DNA of 64,000 nt. Source: Globodera rostochiensis. Lineage: Eukaryota > Nematoda > Chromadorea > Rhabditida > Heteroderidae. The DNA lies in assembly GCA_018350325.1 (NCBI GenBank), contig JAEVLN010000001.1, positions 1,911,501-1,975,500 on the forward strand, read 5' to 3'. The notes under the pieces are model-generated. The model had not been told where the DNA came from. It saw nothing but the letters and a program-made list of their open reading frames with translations, and searched no databases. Below, piece by piece: positions 58,021 to 64,000 of the stretch; within the stretch, counting starts at the first letter, position 1, and each line of letters opens with the position of its first letter. The translations under genes and the position numbers were made by a program.

Positions 58021-58662
58021 TCAATAAATCGCTTTCTTCACATCAATGGGAATGGAGCGCCTCTCATAGCCCGTGGTCTTCATGCCGGTGATGCACAAGC
58101 GGCCCCAGTCCAGCTTGCACTTGATGCTCTCCTTTTGAATTCCTTCCGGAATGAGCACACGACGACTGAACTGGCGATGCACCGACTCGCCTGAAATGTG
58201 CCAAAATTGAGCGTCATTTTTGACGAAGGCCCAAACTTAGGAAAGAAAATTCCGTCCTTTACTTGAATAAGTTCAGAAACAAAAACTGACCTTGCTTCTG
58301 CTCGCGGTGTTCACCCTCCACAACAATTTCATTGCCCTTCAGCTCGACGTTGACCTCCTCGGAACGGAAGCCGCTGACATCCACCTGAATTTTTTGTATA
58401 TAAAAATGCCAATTTAAAATGTGCCGAGTTTTTTGTTTCTCCCGCACCTTGTACGAGAGCTCCCCACTGTCCGACATGGTCAGCTGTGCGACGTGGTCAC
58501 GGAGCTGAACCGAATGTTCATGTGTCATCTCCAAGAAAGTCCAACTTCGCCCACCTGAGGCTGAACCCCGTCGAAGAAACGGTCAAGCTCGTGCTCCATT
58601 TGCCCCAATTTCGCAAACAAAGAATGGCCGATCGAGGTCCGCAGTGCGCCGCGATAGAACGG
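58021..58662 (-). CDS. small heat-shock protein, unit 4
   Basis: Exons 58662-58555, 58504-58448, 58384-58291 and 58190-58021. The product is identical to that of units 2 and 3. Confidence 0.87.
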
Positions 58663-59054
58663 CTAAAATGGAAGGAGAGAAAACATTTTTTTTTCGGGTC
58701 GTTTGAAGATTTTAATGAATTTAAATTGATTGAAAATTTGCACAAATTTTTCTCATTGTGGTTGGGTGGGTGGAGAAGCGCCTGGTAACGAGTATTTTCC
58801 ACTGTGATTGGAAACGAGTTATGGCGTGGAAGAAGGATGGGAGCCCAGGCAATAAAAGCCTCTTTAAAAGAACTTCCCAAAAATACGCCAAAAAGTGTGG
58901 CAAAATTTGCAAATTTTTTTTTTGTTGGAAAAGAGGAGCATGGAAAAATATGCCCTCACATAGTACACACACATATGAAAAGAATTTTACGCCGAAATCC
59001 GTGATTTAAAAAAAAAATTAAAATATCAACAAAAAAAAGCGGCACAAAAAACAC

Positions 59055-59610
59055 CTCTTTGCCGTATTTGTCGGTCCATGCTCGGTGCACTCCTCTCGTG
59101 TTGCTAATCCGGTAAACGAAGGCGGAAACGGAAAGCGCGCCGACACCGAACAGAACGGGCACTGGCACTCGGAAACGGCCGACAGACACCCGTTCTTTTC
59201 TAGCAAAGAGCGTCATTATGCCACTGCCCACAAAAAGTGGCATCATAAACGGGCTGAAGCAAAGGTCCCAGTAATGAGCATCTGTGAGGTCCTTCTTAAA
59301 AATGCGAAAATAATACTGGTAATTGAAATCAAAGAGAAATTTTGCAGTTTTGGAATGATTGGCTGAATTTCGCCGATGGGACCGCTCAAAAATTGAAAAC
59401 TGATCAAAGCGAGAAAGCAAAATGGAGTAAAGCAAAGCTATCACACTACAAAAATTTGGAAAATTCTTGAACCAAATACAGAAAACTTTACCGTTTTTTA
59501 TTTTTTTAAAAAGTGCAAAACAAACAAACAATGTATTTCTCCCTGTCCTTGCTGTTGGGCTGCGGTCGCGGACCGGCGTCAATGGGTTTCGTCGTCAAAT
59601 TGCCAAACAT
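59055..59610 (-). CDS. small two-helix membrane protein, unit 4
   Basis: Exons 59610-59530 and 59294-59055; product as in unit 1. The poly-A run after the donor has the unit 1 length here. Confidence 0.7.
59459..59471. promoter_or_regulatory. heat-shock element, unit 4
   Basis: GAAAATTCTTGAA lies at the same place in intron 1 of the membrane-protein gene. Confidence 0.6.
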
Positions 59611-61381
59611 GGGGTAAAGAAGTTACAAAATCTCTGCTGAAATTCGATTTGTTGTTAAAATATGTATAAGAAACAAAAGAAAATTTTGGGGAGTCTGGAA
59701 GGTCGGTCGGTCGGGAAGGAGTGTCTGACAAAGGTCAAAGCGGTGAAGACGTAGCGAAACCAAAATTTGAAAGAGTTGCTTTTTGTAAGGAATTTATTTT
59801 TATAAAATACGGCAAAATGAAATGTGAAATTGAAAGATGATAAAAAGGGCAAAAAAACGGGGGGAGGGGGTAATTATGCGATGGGATGGGGGCGGATCGG
59901 AGGAGATGATCGCTGGGGGATGGCAAAAATGACAAAAAAAAAAATGGGAACAGAAAGATAAGGTGCAATTCCCAGAATTATGGGGGAACGTCCGCGGGCA
60001 CATCGTCATGATTGGTGACGGGCCGGTCGGCGGACAAAGGGTTGGACGTCCTCAGATGGACTGGATGGCAGGGAACTGTCCATCAACGGGCTGACCCCGT
60101 TGGAAAAGGGGGGGGGGGAAGAGGGCACAAAACGCCCTCATTGAGGTCATTCCGTTTTTAGTACGGACTCCGAAAACGCCCTCAGGCAAAAATAGGTCAT
60201 TTGTCGTTTTGTTTTACTGATAATTCCAAAAAGAAAACAGAGAGTAAAATGACACAACGAAATTTTTTTAATGGCACTTTTTTTTGCCAAAATGCCGCCG
60301 TCCGGCGCTAACAAACCGTATGGTGTGCGCGACAAGACGCAGCAACAGCGAGGCGGCACTGCTGGATGCCGGAATGGAAGAAGTCGTCATGTTCGAGCAG
60401 TACACACTCTTTTAAAAACCGCTGTTGTCGATGAATAAATTGAACAACAAAATAAGTATTGTGTGCGGTGGTATTGTCGCGGTAACCTTAACACAATGAG
60501 AGAGAGTGAAAATCGACAAACGACGGTTGGAGGGAAGGGGGGGGGGAACGCGAACCAAAATCGTCGTTCACAAAATTATTCAACATAAATGCGGCAGTTT
60601 TGTGTAAAAGTGAAGAAATCAAAAACTTTTGTTTTCCTGAAATTATATATCAATTAGATCATTTTGAAAATTCTTGGACCTGGATTTTAGGAAAAGGAGT
60701 GTCTGGACCTGATTTCCTGCACAAAATCCGGGGAAAAATCCAGGCCTAGGTCCAGGACGGGCTCGAATATCAATCAACTTCGCTCGTCGAGATAATTGAA
60801 TGGCCTCAAAATTTTTGACATTCGAAAAAAAAATTTCGGGACCTGCAAAAGACACCATTACCAAAATACCAGCACGTGTCTGTCTTAGGGCACGGTTCTT
60901 TCGATGGACGGGAAGCGAAATTCGAAATCGAAAAAATGCAATTAATTAATTCTCTTTAATTCTTTGGCGTTACGTATTTTCTTTGGCGTTACGTATTTTC
61001 TCTTAATTTTTATTTTCTATTGACGAATTCGTAATAGCATATCAAATAACATATTTTCAGAAAATTTTTTCCAAAAATGTTGACCCGAAGGGTGACAAAA
61101 AACCTCAAAATTCGTACAAAAACTCGAGCGTAGAACACGAATCCGGGTTGCTTTTTTGCGTATGTCGAACCCAGGAAACCAAGATTCGAAAAATTAGTCG
61201 AGCGAAAAAAAACTTGCGAAGAGAATGAATTGTTTATTCAGAAATAAATTAGTGTAAGCAAAACAGAAAACGTGACATGATCGAGGACCATATGCTGAAT
61301 ACATGTCAGGGAAACTCAAAAAATGAGTTGGTCTCAGATGGACGTCTTCGGGACGTGCAGAACTACTCCTGCTGCTTCTGC

Positions 61382-62019
61382 TCAATAAATCGCTTTCTTC
61401 ACATCAATGGGAATGGAGCGCCTCTCATAGCCCGTGGTCTTCATGCCGGTGATGCACAAGCGGCCCCAGTCCAGCTTGCACTTGATGCTCTCCTTTTGAA
61501 TTCCTTCCGGAATGAGCACACGACGACTGAACTGGCGATGCACCGACTCGCCTGAATAGTGCCAAAGATTGAGCGTCATTTTTGACGAAGGCCCAAAAGA
61601 AAATGGCGTCCGTTACTTGAATAAGTTCAGAAACAAAACTCACCCTGCTTCTGCTCGTGCTGTTCACCCTCCACAACAATTCATTGCCCTTCAGTTTGAC
61701 GTTGACCTCCTGGAACGGAAGCCGCTGACGTCCACCTGAATTTTTGGATATAAAAAATGCCAATTTAAAATGTGCCGCGTTTCTTCGTTTCTCCCCCACC
61801 TTGTACGAGAGCTCGCCACTGTCCGACATGGTCAGCTGTGCGACGTGGTCACGAGCTGAACAGGATGTTTATGTGTTTATGTCCAAGAAGTACAAGTCCG
61901 CCCTCGCCCACCTGAGGCTGAACCCCGTCGAAGAAACGGTCAAGCTCGTGCTCCATTTGCCCCAATTTCGCAAACAAAGAATGGCCGATCGAAGTACGCA
62001 GTGCGCGGCGATAAAACGG
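61382..62019 (-). pseudogene. small heat-shock protein pseudogene, unit 5
   Basis: The four exon positions are recognisable (first exon 62019-61912, last 61551-61382). Exon 2 has a one-base deletion near 61853 and exon 3 has one-base deletions near 61710 and 61680 relative to the other units. Reading exon 2 in phase meets a stop. The first exon is open and differs from unit 1 near its start mainly at third codon positions (TTT/TTC, CGT/CGG, ACT/ACC), so this exon was coding until recently. The last exon is intact because it is identical to that of units 2-4. Confidence 0.8.
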
Positions 62020-62303
62020 CTAAAATGGAAGCAGAGAAGACAATATTTTTCGGATCGTTTGAAGATAACGGATTCTCAAAATTGAATGAAAATTTTGCAC
62101 AAATTTTTCTCATTGTGTGGGTGGTTGGAGAAGCCTGTTAACGGGTCACCACTGTGATTGGAAACAAGTTATGGCGTGGAAGAACGAGGGGTGCCCAGGC
62201 AATAAAGCCTCTTTAAAAGAATAGACCATTAAAGGTTAACTAACACTGACTTCCCCCAAAAATACGCCAAAAAGTGTGGCGTAATTTAAAAAGTGTCAAA
62301 AAC

Positions 62304-62767
62304 CTCTTTGCCGTATTTGTCGGTCCACGCTTTGCGCACTTCTCTCGTGCTGCTAATCCGGTAAAAAAAGGCGGAAACGGAAAATGCGACGACGCCGAAC
62401 AGAACGGGGAATGGCACTCGCTGTCGCTTGCCGAGAAGGCTCTGTTCTCTTCTAGTAAGGTACAACATAACGCTACTACCAAACATAAAAATTGGCAGAA
62501 ACGCGGCGAAAATAAGGTCATCAGAACGAGCTTGTGCGCAGTCCTTCTTAAAAATGTGAAAAAATAATTGAAAGTTAAGATAAATTTTGCACTACAAAAT
62601 TTTTGAAAATTCTTGAACCAAATACAGGATAAACTTTCATAGCCCATTTTTTATTTTTTTAACAAAAAAGTCAAAAACAAACGAACAATGTATTTCTCCC
62701 TGTCCTTGCTATTGGGCTGCGGTCGCGGACCGCCGTCAATGGGTTTCGTCGTCAAATTGCCAAACAT
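62304..62767 (-). CDS. small two-helix membrane protein, diverged paralogue (unit 5)
   Basis: Exon 1 is 62767-62687 (MFGNLTTKPIDGGPRPQPNS, then KDREKYI|gttcgt). Exon 2 is 62546-62304 (KDCAQARSDDLIF to TDKYGKE|gtt), one codon longer than in unit 1. The hydrophobic helices are kept (FLPIFMFGSSVMLYL and VPFPVLFGVVAFSVSAFFY), as are YRIS-TR and KAWTDKYGKE, while the pre-helix segment is quite different. Read past the donor it ends after VFDTF. The open frame contrasts with the broken sHSP beside it. Confidence 0.65.
62605..62617. promoter_or_regulatory. heat-shock element, unit 5
   Basis: GAAAATTCTTGAA is also present in intron 1 of the diverged unit 5 membrane-protein gene. Neighbouring intron sequence is partly conserved as well. 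Confidence 0.55.
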
Positions 62768-62925
62768 GGGGTAAAGAAGTTACAAAATCTCTGCTGAAAT
62801 TCGATTTGTTGTTAAAATATTGTGTCAGAAACAAAAGAAAATTTTGGGAGTCTCTGCGGAAAGAGACTGAGGAAGGACGGTCGGGAAGGGGCGTCTGACA
62901 AATGGTCGAAGCGGTGAAAATTTTA

Positions 62926-64000
62926 AGTAGAAAGATTTTTGGTACTTTTCTAGTTTAATTCCTTTCTATGATTTATGAAAATTTTTCAAAAATATGACAA
63001 AAGCATATCTCACAAATCAATCAGATCACAAAATTCGGTAAAATTGAAGAATACTTGTACCTCACCAAATCCCACAAATTATATCAATCGACTCCTCTCT
63101 AAGCCTAACGTGAGAATCTGAAAGAATTTTTGGTAAATGTTGATCAATGATCATAGGGCCCAGAAAGGAAATGAACCAAAACCTTATAGTTTCTTATGCG
63201 CTAAAAATGAATAGGTAACTTGAAATTTTAGCGCGCTCGACCTTTAAACCGGTTTTTGAACGGACCAAATATCTTCCTGTGATTAATTTCAACAAATATA
63301 GTCATTCGACAGCTCTTGACGAGACAAATCGATCTAGACAGGATACCAGGGTTGCAACGGATTGGGAAAAAAGTCGGATACGGATTTCGGATCGGATTGT
63401 TCTTGAGAAAAAAGTCGGATACGGATTTCGGATCGGATAACCCAAAATTTGTCGGATCGGATTTCGGATATCGGATTTGAAAAAACACCGGATTTCGGAT
63501 GAAAAAATTTTTTAGTGGAAAAAACTGAAATTTTGGTGTTTTTTAGAAGATTTCCGGGAAATGATAATTTATTCAATGTAACACTCAAGTTCAATAAGAA
63601 AAATCGCAAATGGGCAAATTATGGTGAAAAAAAGTTTAACTTCCCATCCAGGGCCGTAACCAGAAAAATTTTTAGAGGGGGGGGGGCAAGCCAAAAAAAA
63701 GTCGATTCTTAGTTTTGTTGAAGTTTAACTAAAAATTTTGTCGATTTTTATTTTTCAAAAATACAAATTTTTTTTTGCGAATTCTGCTTGCGGGGTGGGG
63801 GAGAGGTCGGCGGTGCCGATAGGCGCCGCCGAGAAAATTTTTGAATTTTTAATGTGAATTTGTTAAGAAAATTGGTCAAAAAAATGTAAAAGTTTATTTA
63901 TAAAAATACCAAATAAAAAAATACGCCTTATTTTGCAGGCATATTTTTGGTAATTGTATGCCAGTTTTTTAAGAGCAGCATTGCAGTTAGGGAAAATTTC
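62926..64000. other. no supported gene; transposon-like fragments
   Basis: CCAGGGTTGCAACGGATTGG at 63346 resembles a hAT-type end and is followed by repeats of GTCGGATACGGATTTCGGAT to 63500. CCAGGGCCGTAACCAGAAAA at 63648 followed by TTTTT and a G-run resembles a widespread animal transposon terminus. No reading frame is supported. Confidence 0.4.

Larger units (their letters stand above)
57855..61215 (-). repeat. tandem array unit 4 (3361 bp)
   Basis: Hybrid unit, effectively identical to units 2 and 3 apart from homopolymer lengths. It is followed by the diverged unit 5. Confidence 0.95.
61216..62925 (-). repeat. tandem array unit 5 (diverged, partial)
   Basis: Bases 61216-61555 match units 2-4 exactly or nearly so. 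From 61556 similarity drops sharply, with many substitutions and indels, and it fades out near 62925, so the unit lacks the spacer. It looks like the original second copy, not a product of the amplification. Confidence 0.9.

Overview
The window is eukaryotic and most likely from a nematode. It carries intron-rich genes with nematode-style exon ends, a long Patched-related (PTR) membrane protein of the type greatly expanded in nematodes, a zfh-2/ZFHX-type zinc-finger gene, and a small heat-shock protein (sHSP) cluster. A plant-parasitic tylenchid such as a cyst nematode is my guess, from the GC-AG introns and the low-complexity intergenic DNA; I cannot prove the species.

Layout. 253 to about 19734 (minus): a partial zfh-2/ZFHX3-type gene whose zinc-finger exons are spread through very long introns. 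Its 3' part, where homeodomains would be expected, lies off the left edge. The introns hold minisatellites, a 933-bp element with 45-bp terminal inverted repeats (5309-6241) and a 199-bp hAT-like palindromic element (4296-4494). 19735-33064: no gene I can support; G/C homopolymers, a GATGAA microsatellite and small inverted repeats. 33065-33568 (plus): a two-exon gene for a 63-residue single-pass membrane protein. 33569-37727: mostly repeats, including a 1.15-kb C-rich minisatellite (35940-37110). 37728-46321 (plus): a 28-exon PTR gene that reads through as 1179 codons with consistent phase at every junction.

47771 to about 62925 (minus): a tandem array of five units of about 3.36 kb. Each unit has, in transcription order, a two-exon gene for a small two-helix membrane protein (tentatively OCIA-like) and, 392 bp on in unit 1, a four-exon alpha-crystallin sHSP. 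Units 2-4 are nearly identical and are hybrids: their last sHSP exon matches unit 5 and the rest matches unit 1. This points to unequal crossing-over inside a stretch of about 64 bp followed by recent amplification. Unit 5 is diverged; its sHSP is broken by three single-base deletions while its membrane-protein reading frame stays open. The sHSP exons have no visible initiator ATG at their 5' end but are phase-compatible with the membrane-protein exon upstream, so each unit is either a fusion gene or a two-gene operon. A perfect three-pentamer heat-shock element sits in intron 1 of the membrane gene in every unit.

All gene models come from reading splice signals and phase by eye. No similarity search was run, and family assignments rest on recognised motifs.
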